Of a stretch of DNA of 64,000 bases, positions 24,001 to 35,110 are shown one piece after another. The notes below the pieces were generated by a model that was given only the letters and a program-made list of their open reading frames with translations, ran no database searches and was not told the origin of the DNA. The stretch comes from Nymphaea colorata (Eukaryota > Streptophyta > Magnoliopsida > Nymphaeales > Nymphaeaceae), in contig NC_045138.2 in the NCBI RefSeq assembly GCF_008831285.2, positions 15,967,934-16,031,933 on the forward strand, written 5' to 3'. Numbering within the stretch: the stretch's first letter is position 1; every line of letters starts with the position of its first letter. The position numbers and the translations under genes are program-made.

Positions 24001-24924
24001 CTTGTCTCAGCCTTAAATTCAAAGTTAAAAAAGTAAACTATTTCTAAGTTAGTCTTTTATTAATATATCAGCATGTATAAACCAATACAGGCCAATCAAA
24101 TCACATGTCGACCAGCTTTTGAAAGGAGCCACCCCCTCATAATGCTTGCATGACGTGCCAATGCTATGCATACCGGCCAATATACACAAATACATCCAAT
24201 TCCAATTGTTTTGACACTAATACGGGAGAAGAAATCAAGAGAAGCAGAATAGAGGAATTTGGGAGAAACAAAGTCATGAAAAATAAAAAGATAAGAGATA
24301 CATGATCAACTTGAAGTCAAAAAGCATTCACTGGATAAATGGTCGACTTGAAGTCAAAAAGCTTTCACTGGCCGTAGCTCAAATGCACAGAAAGGAAAAA
24401 TCATGGTTCTTGTGCTTAACCATGTAATAAATTGGAAACTAATTGATTAAAACTTTGTTTGATTTGAAAATATACAGGGCCTCGCAAGTCATACAAGGGC
24501 CAAGTTACTATCAATTTGATGTTCAAGCAACCCTAAAATGCAGAAACAGATGATGCCACGAACAAGGAAACTTCTCTTCTATAAAATAAAGATTGATACA
24601 TGAAACTTTGAGATGAAACAAATTAGTTTGAAGAAGGAAAAGAAACAACGACCAACACTGGGAGCTTCAAGTTTCATGAAATGTTTGATTCAGCATGTAA
24701 AGAACATAAATTAACTCAGACAACAGAATCCATACATTCACTTATTATCTTAACATCTATTCCAATTCAACAGCGCCAAAGAGAAAAAATACAGATCAGG
24801 AAAAATAAAATTCAAAAATAAGCATAAGGATACTGCGCTTTATGAAAGTATATTGCATAGATCTCTGTTCCTTTAGCCATTCCGGGAGTTCAAAATCAAC
24901 AGGAATCTCAGGCACATGAAGCAT
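18058..24924 (-). CDS. ASHH3: ASHH3/ASHH4-type SET-domain histone-lysine methyltransferase
   Basis: Eleven exons: 24924-24834 (acceptor at 24928), 23541-23430, 23260-23161, 22290-22212, 22134-21963, 21884-21804, 21595-21415, 19275-19248, 19133-19049, 18346-18295, 18150-18058. Phases agree throughout: 357 residues, close to my memory of Arabidopsis ASHH3 (about 360). Order: VDFELPEWL N-region; Cys-rich AWS (about 47-90); SET (about 102-212) with GLGLVAKEDI, EYVGEVIDD, NHSC at 173-176 and LTYDYQ; post-SET CYCGALGCRGKLG; then a Tudor-like tail from about 295 (CIGLRVKVWWPEDKRFYKG, ILYDDGDKEVLDMRKERW). SAM-binding and catalytic motifs look intact. ASH1-group enzymes methylate H3K36 in the nucleus; activity is inferred here. 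The first Met is in exon 1 as given; relatives have about 20 more N-terminal residues, so a further upstream coding exon may be missed. The stop assumes the last exon reads into VSW-stop. Confidence 0.92.
24303..24371 (+). repeat. 37-bp period direct repeat in SET gene intron 1
   Basis: Two copies of a 32-base segment containing ACTTGAAGTCAAAAAGC, at 24303-24334 and 24340-24371, with three differences. Non-coding. Confidence 0.85.
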
Positions 24925-24928
24925 AGTA

Positions 24929-27202
24929 CTGAAAATGAATCTGACATTTCTCTCAGGTTTCTTCCTTGTCAAGAAAAAACAAAATCTTAGTCATAAGGAT
25001 GGTATAAGTAAATATCCAAGAAACAGAGACCATAAATAAAAAATACAAGAACCGATGATGAGGATAAAAAACTTGCACAAGAATAAAGGAGCAAAAATGA
25101 ATTTCCCAACAAAAGATTGCACAGAGACAAGTTGAACATAAAGCACCTGATGCAACAAAGTGGATCAACTTTCTCTAAACTGAAAAAGATTGCTAAGTTG
25201 ACGAGGTCACTAGACAGAAAGCAACCATGTAACAGGCATTTGGATTTTCATAAAAAGTAGAGAAACACGATCAAATTTTGTCTATTGATTGAGTGGCCAA
25301 TCGGCACTAATATATTTAAAACCAGAAGGACGATTAAAAATGTAAAGACACTTTTCAAATGTTAACTGGAAAAGTTACCACATAATCTTTTTGTGCTTTG
25401 ATCCTCTTTTCACGATACCTATTTCCCTGCTCAGCAACACCAAACTTCTGAGCTACATAAGAAATATAAAAGAAATAGAAGAAGATAAAAGCAACTTGTG
25501 ACAATTATACACGTAAAAATAAAATGACTTCTGCAATTTTTAAGCCTCTTCTTAGTGAGAAGATTGTTTTGAGTCTTTTGACATCACACAGATACATGAG
25601 ACACTAAAATAACCATTCCTCAAGAGGCTGCACATACTTTCTTCATATATGTCAACACCATTGATGCATATTGGTAGAGTATGTACTTATAGGGTCACAA
25701 CATCATGAGCTACATAGCCTGCAAAAAGGACGACATTTTTGTCATCAAGAATGTTAACCATAACTAATAAGAAAATAATAAATAATCACGAAAGAAAAGG
25801 CAATATAGAGCAGATAAATTTCAGTCACCACTAATACATGAACAGGCACAAAGTAGCAAAATAACCAGACCACCTGTGCAACCTATTATCTTTTTCCTTT
25901 AAAAAATGATGGACATAGAGCAGTACTATTGCAAGCTAGTGGTAGAAAAGGACTATTTAACAATTACTTCAACTTTCAGTTTTGAAACATTTAGTTTTGA
26001 CTTGCGATATCCCAAACATATAAACCAATTTTGAAATGCATTGCAGCTTAGCGTAAGTTGCTTGTGCCTGTTGCCTTGAGAAGCATCAAACACAAAAAAA
26101 GCAAACAGAAAAAGTAAAACTTGAAAAATGAAAATCCCAGTGAAACAAAGTTTGGAGCCAGTATTTACATTATCAATTTCAGTATCCCAAGTGCAGCTTC
26201 TGCTCATGATTTAAAGGAGGACATCATTTTCTCTATGCAAGGCAAAGTGATCTTTCGTAACCATAGATAGACATTCAAATTCCATGCAGCAAGTGAACGG
26301 ATGGAAGCCTCAAGCCCCCTCCCCTTTCTTTCTTTTCTTGACACTGAAAGCTCTAGTTCTCTGAAAAGCCTAACAATGAATGTGTGGATGCCATTTTGCA
26401 GATAATCTAGGCCTCTCAAAGTAGACATTTGAATGTCGATTTTTTCTGGTTTTAACAAAAATAACTCGTTAATTTGATCATCACAATAACTTTACATACC
26501 GTTTGACATACTCTCACTGATTTTAAATCTCTTTCGTGTTACAAATAACCAGCATTCGTATTCATGAGACAGTCTCAACGCATGTCTATGTCCCATAGTT
26601 AGTCATATTCTTTTATCAAGGAACTCCAAATCTAAACTTTCTTCGATCAGCTAAAGCAATAAAAATGAGCTAGAGGAACCATTTGAGCACATGTACAAAA
26701 GAACAACACAACAAACAAAATTAATATTTCGATAACATCGCAATACAGTCAGCAACAACACCTCGATCCCAACAACCCAATAAATATGCTTAAATCACGA
26801 CGGCGGCTTCAAAAACAGACTTAGCACAATGAAAGCAAACCAACTGAATGACATATTGTAAGCACGCCACATGAACATGTCGGAACAAAGAATGAAGAAA
26901 AAAAATCATAGATTCAACAATCAGTTAGCCGCAGAGAAGAGGTCCGATCGGCAAAACCCTTTTCGAACAACCCACACCCCCTCCCCCCGGCCCGGGGAGA
27001 AAATAAAAGCAGCGGGGAACCATTTTCCAGCAAGAAAGAGACGGGTCAGAACCAAACTTCGTTGCTCCACCCACAGTCACGACGAGATAAAGAGCGAGGG
27101 AGAGAGAAGGGAACAAAGAAAGAAAAATGGACGAACGATAACCGACAGGAAAATGGGCGACCAGCGTCCACCTTCCGAGCAGAAGAAAGAGAGAGATAGT
27201 AC
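24929..27202 (-). other. First intron / upstream region of the SET-domain gene
   Basis: About 2.3 kb between the first recognised coding exon and a probable 5'-UTR exon. Two candidate small exons are visible: about 25140-25170 (TTTTTCAG acceptor, donor CAG/GTGC) and about 25385-25455 (frame AQKFGVAEQGNRYREKRIK). Neither clearly matches the N-terminus of known ASHH3 proteins. No other gene was recognised. Confidence 0.4.
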
Positions 27203-27400
27203 CTGGATGACTGAGAGAAGCCAGACGGTAGTTCGGAGGAAGCCGGAAGATGCCGGATTTAGGGCACCAGAGTCGTACTCGAGCGGGGAGGCCGAGAGAG
27301 AGCGAGAGAGGGAAGAAGGTGGTCCCGATGTCAACCGCTCCCGCTTTCACAATCCGGCTGCGAGCAGGAAAAAAGAAGCCGAGGGTAAGAGAAAAAAAAA
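27203..27400 (-). other. Probable 5'-UTR exon of the SET-domain gene
   Basis: GC-rich, CT-rich on the minus strand, ending in a good donor (CATCCAG/GTACTATCTC, GT at 27202-27201). An ATG-type frame at 27334 (MTSGPPSSLSRSL...) stays open to the donor. Spliced to the acceptor at 24928 it would stop after a few codons, so it would be an upstream ORF. The outer limit near 27400 is a guess. Confidence 0.4.
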
Positions 27401-30400
27401 ACCCATTCAAATAAGGTACCATTTTCTTTATGTAATTCCCAATCAAGACTCTCTTCCATAAATATTAATAATTACTCACGGGAATCATACGGATTGGCCT
27501 TTTCCTACATGTGACAACGGGCTAAATTTTGTTTTCGTTCTCTCGTCCGTAAGAAAAAAACTGTATGTTTCCATATTATTACTTGGCATCGAACAACGCT
27601 TCTAGACTTTGCAACCAAGAAGGAGAAAACAAAAGGAAAAAGATATTTATCTTTCGCCTTGTTTCATCCAATTTAACTCATCTTCCAATCTTTATCATGC
27701 AAAAGGACATAACACTAATTGTGTTCAAAGCTTCGAACATGGTGCAATCCCAGGTGATAAAATTTTGTTAGATACCGTTTTTTCACATTAATGAATACTT
27801 AGAGAAACTGACATTATTTCTCTCTGCGGGTTACGACTTACGGGGATTAATAAAGGAGTCACTCATTTGCAGTAATTTCTTTAAAAATTTTCGCGGGTCA
27901 GATTGGAAATTCAAAAATGGAGATTCCATTTGGGATTATGCCTGAAAATGGTTGTCGGAATGTAAAAATTTTCCAAAGGAGAAGGAAGCGCAGCCCGCCC
28001 GCCCGCCTTGCCTTGGAGTTTAAACGGGCGAGTTGGACGGCCTTTGACTTGTTTCGGGCCGTGTCATCTGAGCCCACAATCGCAACGGAGCGAACCGATC
28101 TCAGAAGACGGAGCGAACCGGTAGCATCACCGCCATCAGTATCGGTTTGACCCGTCCGTGTCGACTATTTCCCCTTTTTCATTTGAAAACCATTTCAAAG
28201 TATTTATAAAACAAATAATATATTTAATATCTCAAGCCCATATCGACCAGCGTCACTTCAGTTCATGGCAGGCACAACAACCACTTTTAAGTTTTTAAAT
28301 ACCAATTTGTTTGGAAAGCACAAAAAAACAACTCTCGTTACTATCCTACGAAAAAGTGAACTTAATTTGTTATCATTGGAACTGTATTAAATAATAATCA
28401 ACTTCAACACAATAATCGAACTGATACTGTATCTTTTACCTCAGACAATATTAGGTCCACATCCAGCTTTCAGTGTACCAGCAAAATTTTGAAGCTCCTC
28501 CACCGACTAATCTCCATGTGACTGGTCTATCGTGAGAGTGGAACAGAGAAAAAGCAATTGCTTTAGAAAAATGTAAAAGATAAGCTTCAGTGCTTCACGG
28601 GATTCATTTCTCGTGAGAGCTTTGAACCTGAAGTTCATTGGTTGGGGACAAGGGTCGTGGTGCATATAACAGGGTTTCATTTGCATGCATGGAAGTTGCT
28701 TCACAGAAGGCCGCATCTTCAGTATCTTTTTAATAACGGAGTCATCAGACTCATCCTCCAACCCCAACACAGGCCTGAACCTAGGAGAGACATAAAGAAA
28801 TCAGGATGCTTCAGCATGGGTAGGTAGTAATCCTCTCCCTTACCTGAATACAGAGGAACAAATAATTAAAAAATATATGTAGATTCGGACAATCTAAACA
28901 TCTTGATTGTTGGAGGATCGAACCGGTTTGGATGAGACGCCAAGTCCTGGGGCTCATTTTTTCTGCCAAAACAAGCTCTTTTTTGAAAAAGAAATGATTG
29001 AAGGAAAGACTCGGTCTCCGACTTGGATTTAAGTTTTAACATCATTCAAACGGGTAATCACTGATTGAGGCAGTCTTGAAACGCCAACCGAACATAGCTG
29101 CACGAGCATATGTAAAAAAGAGGCACTGAGAGACGCTTTAAATCCAGGACACGAACAAGCATCATTCTGTTCAATTAAAGGCAGTTCCATGAAGAGAAAC
29201 TGCTACAAATCACTTTTTGTCTAAAATTTCACCAACAGCGATGAAAATGAAAAATGAAATCCAATCTGACGATAGTAATAAGTTTATTCAGTAATTTGCA
29301 TAACAAAAAATAGATACTTCCACATGATTTATGCCTACCACCTTCATCAGCTATAGAAGTTTATGGAATCTGAAGCTCATAAGTTTTGTCTAACAGGATG
29401 ACCTCTCTGTATTTCAATAAACTTAACCTCAAAAACACATCACAGAGACTGTAATGCCCAATGAACATCATAGAGAGTCCAACAAATAAACCAGAACAAG
29501 GTGGATCACGCGCAAGAAATACAAAAAAATCCATGTAAGAATAGGACAATAATGTGCAGCAAACCCATCTTTAGAGAGTATAACATGAAATAACAGAAGA
29601 AAAGAGAGAAACGAAATCAGATGCCGTGTGGGAATTGAATGCCACCACGATGGTAGCAACTGTTCCTGGACCTACCATGTTTTTGCCAGCAATGACAGGC
29701 GGACAGCGTTATTAAGAAAATAGCACCTCAACAGCGTCTGTACACTACTAATCAATTATGAGCCTAACAACTAACTTTCCAATAAATATAACAGCAAATA
29801 TTTGTTGAATTGAAGAGGGAGACGAAGGCCGCTGTGAAGGAGTGCCAGCGATAATAAAGGTACAATATCTCGGGCACTAAAGATGAGGACTCTATAAGCT
29901 CAGCAAAGGAACTTCAAATAGCTGCGGGTTTTGCAGTATCCAAGGGAAAACCCGAAAAGCCAATCAATTAATGTGGGATCTTGATGTTTAGAAAGCAAAG
30001 CGAGAAGTTGGGCTGCACTTACCAATTCTGGCGTGTACTCGGACTCTCTACATCGTGAAGGAGGGAAGACAAGCATAAAAAAAGAAATGGACTACCGAAG
30101 ATGTAAACTGCATAGATAGAGAGAGAGGATCCACTGCCTTCGACAGTGCAAAACAAAATGAAGCTGATTTATGTAAAATGACAATGTGAACCTAGGGGAG
30201 TAACTTTAAGCCAAAGAGCAATCAGTGAAGAGCAGAATAATCAGCATATGCTTACAGTACATAAAGTGCAATACTGCAGACAATAAAGACACATCTATCC
30301 CTGTCCAATAAGTACAAGTTCAAACTGATTCGCAATTACTCAAACAACAAAAGCATGTCGGGAAAGGGAAATTCAAAGCTTGAAATAAATCGCTACATGA

Positions 30401-30813
30401 ATAACTCCGTCTGATGAACAAACAACTTCACAAGTAACTCAGGGAATAACAGTATGTTCCATCAATACCAACGCAAGAGAAAGAACCTCGTTTTCGTGCT
30501 TTTTATAATAAAACAGAACAGAGTTTAAACCATTGACAAGAGAATTTTCGTTCCAGCACAGCCTTTAAATACATGGACACCAGACAGTTTTAGTAGCGCT
30601 TCAAATCACACCCATGAGCGATTAACCATTCACTCGTACAGTCATACATCAAATTCACTGCCACCAAAATATGAGTTTACAACTTAGATCTGTTAGAAAA
30701 CTCCGATTATATGAAGATCCAACTTGCAGCCATTGACGTGTCAACATTGGCAGTAGTAGACTCCACAGAGACCATCCAGTAATTTCCAAGCGATAAAAGA
30801 CTGAAGAATTCTT
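27401..30813. other. Spacer between the SET-domain and DYW2-like genes
   Basis: The left part holds the SET gene promoter and a locally GC-rich patch at about 27985-28150 (runs of CCCGCCCGCC). The right part (about 30500-30813) should be the DYW2 3' UTR. A possible orphan exon at 28507-28780 is listed separately. Nothing else recognisable. Confidence 0.55.
28507..28780 (-). CDS. Possible orphan exon, unknown product
   Basis: A strong acceptor (TTATGTCTCTCCTAG, ending at 28781) opens a frame beginning FRPVLGLEDESDDSVIKKIL, then a Cys/Met/Pro-rich stretch (LPCMQMKPCYMHHDPCPQP), ending with a stop at 28507. The first half is acidic and protein-like; the last 35 residues are hydrophobic and look like read-through, so a donor may lie before them. 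I know no family with this pattern and found no partner exons. It may be part of a small lineage-specific gene, a decayed gene, or chance. Confidence 0.2.
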
Positions 30814-32322
30814 CTACCAGTAATCACCACAAGAACACTTGCCATCCTTGAAATGATGAAACCGCTTATTGTCTCTCACAATGAGCTCCCTTCCAACGAT
30901 TTTAGACATGATTTTGATAGCATTGTGGCAATCACCGCAGATGCGGAGGTTCTTGATAATCCTCAAGGGAGTGTTAGCCGGAGTACTGATAAGTCCATAA
31001 GCGATGGCCAGCCTCTCGCTATGGTAAAGCAAAGCCTGCTCCTTGGCTTCCTGATCAATATCATGGAGGACGTATCTGGTGTCCGGCACGTAACCAGCTT
31101 CCTTCATCTGTGAAGCCTCGGGCTTTTGAATTAAGGGAGCTCGAAATTCGTTCAATTTGTAATTGCCCTCAATCATGTTAAGACCAGTTCGCCTTCGCGT
31201 CATTAATGGCTTCACGTCGGGCTTTGGGGTTATCGCCGGGATGATGGTCGGCTTCGGCTTCACTTTTGAAGGATCTATCACAAGCAAAAACTCTTCAATA
31301 CGGTCCTCCCTCTCAGTATCACCTTGCATTCTTGCAAAGTGCATCAAAGCCTCCCACACGTTGCTACTCGGTTCAACTGGCATCCTCGCAATGAACTCCT
31401 CCGCTTCGTTTAAGTGTCCAGACGAACCAAGAACGCCCACCAAGCCCACGTAATGCTCATCGCCGGGAACGATCCCATAGTCCTTGGTCATAGATTCGAA
31501 ATGTATGAACCCTTCCTCCACAGACTCCAGACTCGCGCAGGCAGCCAAGACCGCAACGTATGTCTGGCCGTCAGGCCGCCCACCGGCCTGCCTCAACTGC
31601 TTAAACATCTGAAGCGCGTCTTCTCCCTGCCCATTAGCTGCGAACCCCTTGATCAAAAGGTTCCAGGACTCCAAATTCCTCTCGGGCATTCTGTCAAACA
31701 TTTGGCGAGCATCGGCCATGCTGCCGCATTTACTATACATATCGATCAACCTGTTGTTGATATAAACGTCGTGCCTAAATGGGGTTCTTAGAAAATGATC
31801 GTGGACCCTTTTGGCTTCCTCTACTGACTTCGCACCCGCACAGCCCTCGATCAACGCCAAGAAAACGCTGGGCTCAATGCGAACTCCTTGCCTCTCCAAA
31901 CTGCTCAGTAACTGTGCAGCCTCCTTCATCTTCCCCTCTCTACAAAACCCCAATAGTGTGTCGACGTTTCCCTGAATAAGAGGCTCCTCGACAGGAGGTT
32001 GCCGAGCGGGAGCAACCTGATTGACATTCGTGACTGGGCTTCCCCTCTGAATAGGCTGTGGCCGGTAACCACCACCTCTTGGTGGTCCGTATTGGTTGCT
32101 GGGTGGCCTCTGATAGCTGTTTGGAACGGCCGATGTGCTCAGACATCTTACAGAGAGACTCCGATTGTGAAACGAAGGGAATTTCTTGGAGACGCTATTC
32201 AGATGATTGAGACTCAGGGAACGAAGGAGAAAGATAGACGAAGAATTTGGAGTCCTCGTCCTCAAGATCGAGGCGAGCATCGTCGCTCCTGCACGTTGAA
32301 TCCCTACGAAGGAAGAACTCAT
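30814..32322 (-). CDS. DYW2: DYW2-like PLS/DYW pentatricopeptide repeat protein
   Basis: Intronless, 502 residues. The first 65 or so residues are rich in Ser, Arg and Leu with few acids, as in an organelle presequence. A Gly/Pro/Gln-rich linker follows ([13 protein letters not shown]), then a short PPR tract from about 115 to 335 ([77 protein letters not shown]). The DYW deaminase-like domain ends the protein: [31 protein letters not shown] with HxE, CGDCH zinc ligands, and GKCSCGDYW at the terminus. Few repeats, the Gly-rich linker and [17 protein letters not shown] point to Arabidopsis DYW2 (At2g15690) rather than a site-specific factor; MEF8 is the near alternative. DYW2 supplies deaminase function in trans with E+ PPR proteins and NUWA for C-to-U editing in both organelles. 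Confidence 0.88.
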   Translation of the reverse strand: MSSSFVGIQRAGATMLASILRTRTPNSSSIFLLRSLSLNHLNSVSKKFPSFHNRSLSVRCLSTSAVPNSYQRPPSNQYGPPRGGGYRPQPIQRGSPVTNVNQVAPARQPPVEEPLIQGNVDTLLGFCREGKMKEAAQLLSSLERQGVRIEPSVFLALIEGCAGAKSVEEAKRVHDHFLRTPFRHDVYINNRLIDMYSKCGSMADARQMFDRMPERNLESWNLLIKGFAANGQGEDALQMFKQLRQAGGRPDGQTYVAVLAACASLESVEEGFIHFESMTKDYGIVPGDEHYVGLVGVLGSSGHLNEAEEFIARMPVEPSSNVWEALMHFARMQGDTEREDRIEEFLLVIDPSKVKPKPTIIPAITPKPDVKPLMTRRRTGLNMIEGNYKLNEFRAPLIQKPEASQMKEAGYVPDTRYVLHDIDQEAKEQALLYHSERLAIAYGLISTPANTPLRIIKNLRICGDCHNAIKIMSKIVGRELIVRDNKRFHHFKDGKCSCGDYW

Positions 32323-33048
32323 CTCTCTCCCTCTGCCAAAACCCTAGGAAAATGAACGCGGGGTTAAGCGATCAGGTCTTATTGGCGGTCGAGGGCTTCC
32401 CTTTGGGGTTCTCGTGCCCCTGAAATTGCTTTTTCTCAACCCCTCCTTTGTTTCGAGTAGTTTCCCGTTTAAACCTCTAATTTTGCCCAGTACATATATT
32501 AAATGTGTTCTTCCCTATTAAAAACAAGATTGACGGCTTTAACAATTTGGGATAGTGCCGCCATCCGGTGGATCGCGCATCGACCGTCTGATTTCTTAAA
32601 ATCAATTATTATGTCTACCTTTATACAAACGATGATATCACGGATGTGATAACGTAAATAATAACATGCATCTAATAACTTACTTTTATTAAAATCGGTT
32701 CCAACGGAACCAATGGTATATCAGTTTTATGGTCGATTGAAGAGTGTCACGCATCAACTTTTCATTTTAATATACATTAAAGATATAATTTTATGTTTAT
32801 TTGAACGAAAGGCTTTCAATTTTTTTTTTTTCCGATTCACAATGCATTCATTTGAATTAATATAGCTGACTTATCAAATCCACTCCCCACTAATTTGGTT
32901 TGCAAATCGGTACAGCATTCTGGTTGTGTTTCTTCCTTTTTCAATAAACCAAAATTTATGATAAATTGTTTTTTTGACCATTTTTTAAACATAGTTTGTA
33001 TATATGACAAGATAAAAACTATGTTTTTTTATAAATAACATAGGTGTT

Positions 33049-33219
33049 TGTAACGCTCCAAAAGTTTAGTCTCATTCTCAATGACTTATAAAATGGGTAA
33101 TTAATGAGATGATTGTCATGGTTCATACTCTTTTTAAGATTTGAGTCGAAACTGCTAAAGAGCGAATTGGGATTCGTCAAACTATAAGTCTGTGCCAATG
33201 AGTGGGTCGGGTTGTTATA
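33049..33219 (+). repeat. 5' LTR of TRIM-like element
   Basis: 171 bases, starting TGTAACGCTCC and ending GGGTTGTTATA. It aligns with the 3' copy over its length but with many substitutions, so the insertion is old. Confidence 0.75.
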
Positions 33220-33294
33220 GTGATGTCATAGCAGTTTCAACATTCGGACCTATGGTTACACACATGCCAACGCGTGTGCTTTAAGGAGGTGGAT

Positions 33295-33483
33295 TGTAAC
33301 AGCCCAAAAGTTTAGTCCCGTATTGAAGATTGTGAGATATCTTCAATAACTTATAAATAAGATCATTAATGAAATGATTGTCATGATTCATAACTTTTTT
33401 GGTGTTGAAATCGCAATTGGTAGGGTGCAGGTTGGAATCCATAAAACCAAAAGCCTGAGTCGAGAGTGGGTCGGGTTATTATA
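33295..33483 (+). repeat. 3' LTR of TRIM-like element
   Basis: 189 bases, starting TGTAACAGCCC and ending GGGTTATTATA, preceded by a polypurine tract. It is about 18 bases longer than the 5' copy through small indels. Confidence 0.75.
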
Positions 33484-35110
33484 GTGGTTGGTTATTCTCT
33501 CCGCCCCATTTCTACTATCCCTAAACACATCATACTGTAGTTAAATTTATCTAAATCAAGTTTGTCCTCGTCCAAATTACTGTCTATTTTTTTGTCGTAA
33601 GTTGATTGAGCTCGTGCCAAACTTGTCTATTAAGTTTAGTGCGGGCCAAATGCATGTAAGTGCACATTATGATCAAGGCAACCCAAATGTTGGAACACAC
33701 CTATGAAAGTCGTAGTAGTCCACGACTTGTACAGTTAAAAATGGTTTCATTTAATGTGTCGTTAATCCCAATACATATTGGCTCGTATCAACCGATTTTT
33801 CCACTCTGATGTTGGGTTAATGTGAATATATCTGCTCAAAAATTTATAAAAACATATTATTGTTTAATATGTCAAACAGTCGTATATGCAAGTTGCATGT
33901 GTGTTGTGCCGGTATTAAAAATATCGTTTGAAACAAAACCATAAGCCAAACTTGTCAATGCCAATATCAATTCAGACTTCGCAGCAGTTCTATTATAACT
34001 AGCATAGTGTTGTTTTTCCCTTGCAAGCATTTGGCGGCTTTAATATGCAATTAAAACGATTGTTTTGCCACACGCTGCTACACATAAGATCCTGGATGTG
34101 CTAATAAACATCTTGAAGCCATTCCTATTCATTTTAACTTAAATTACAGCCCATTAAATGTTTATGTCGTTTATTTGGAACTTTTTTTTATTTTGTGTTT
34201 AATTGGGACGTTCTTTTTTTACATAACTCTTAAGACCATATGCTTATGTCCTTAAAGTTTCATGTTCATAATATAATATATTGTTAAACTCGAATATTAT
34301 GTTTGCCATCGTTTGCAGCTTAAAGAAACAATACACTTAAGTGTAAATAAGGGTCACGAGATTCAAACGCCTCTATAACCGTTTGCATCCTTGCCGAGTA
34401 AGCACGACCAGACCAGGCCTCCCGCGCGGACTCACAGGTCCGCGCCTGGATCTCAACTCGGTCAAGACTCTGAACCGAGCTCGTCGTTTCGTCGGGGGTT
34501 GGCTTCGTTCAAGCGGTAAAGAAAGATTAGAATTAGAAAGAAGGGTTGAAAATGGCATCGACTTGCTCCCTCCATCCCTCCGCTTCGCGGGCGTCTCCTG
34601 GCGCCATTGTTTCCCCCTCTACTTCCACTTCCCGGCCAGTTTCTTAGTTTACCGCTTGTTTGGCTTCCACCATCCGATAATTGCCAACCCTAACTGCACT
34701 CGTCTTACTCTCTTCCCCCAATTCCCCTCCTCCCGTTGGCCAAGTTTCGAGAATTAGGGTTTTTCATCCGTCGAGCTCGCTGGCAGACCATCGCCGTGCC
34801 CTTTATCGCGTTCGGTTGAGAATACTATGCCTGTCCCTGTGGAGAAATGGGGGTAGCATTTCCCGCTTGTTGGCTTTGTTTTTTGTTCCTCCACTCTGGA
34901 GTGGAAGCTGTCGTTCCCTGAACTCGATTTGATTTGTCCGCTGGGTGAATCGAGGTACTGAAGGTGTGTTAGACTCTGCTCCGCGACTTCTGCTTTAGTG
35001 ACGTTTTCTGCCTTTGTTTGGTTCGTTCCCGTTTTTCTTTTTCCTTTTTCCGGCGAACTTATTTGGTGAGGGGCTTGGTGTCTGTGAGTGTTGTAGTTGG
35101 TACTTCTTTC

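Larger units (their letters stand above)
33049..33483 (+). mobile_element. TRIM-like miniature LTR retroelement
   Basis: Two imperfect direct repeats, 33049-33219 and 33295-33483, both begin TGTAAC and end with GGGTCGGGTT.TTATA. The base after the first copy starts a degenerate primer-binding site (GTGATGTCATAGCAGTTTC, compare the plant TGGTATCAGAGC site for initiator tRNA-Met). A purine-rich tract (AAGGAGGTGGA) sits just before the second copy. The internal part is only about 75 bases and non-coding. Flanks GTGTT and GTGGT would be a 5-bp target duplication with one change. This is the layout of a terminal-repeat retrotransposon in miniature; the canonical ...TTACA end has decayed to TTATA. 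Confidence 0.8.
32323..35110. other. Divergent promoter region between DYW2-like and PDS5 genes
   Basis: The genes point away from each other. The left edge is the DYW2 5' UTR/promoter. A TRIM-like element occupies 33049-33483. The sequence to about 34.3 kb is AT-rich with nothing recognised. From about 34380 to 35110 it becomes GC- and CT-rich with no ATG in frame with PDS5, consistent with a long PDS5 5' leader, possibly containing an intron. Confidence 0.6.

Noticed and set aside
26871-27461. 196-codon plus-strand ORF antisense to the SET gene 5' region
   Set aside because: Purine-rich low-complexity translation (runs of Arg, Glu, Lys) opposite a CT-rich leader; no homology and no splice context.
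31414-32355. Plus-strand ORFs opposite the DYW2-like gene
   Set aside because: Shadows of a long, well-recognised coding sequence on the other strand.
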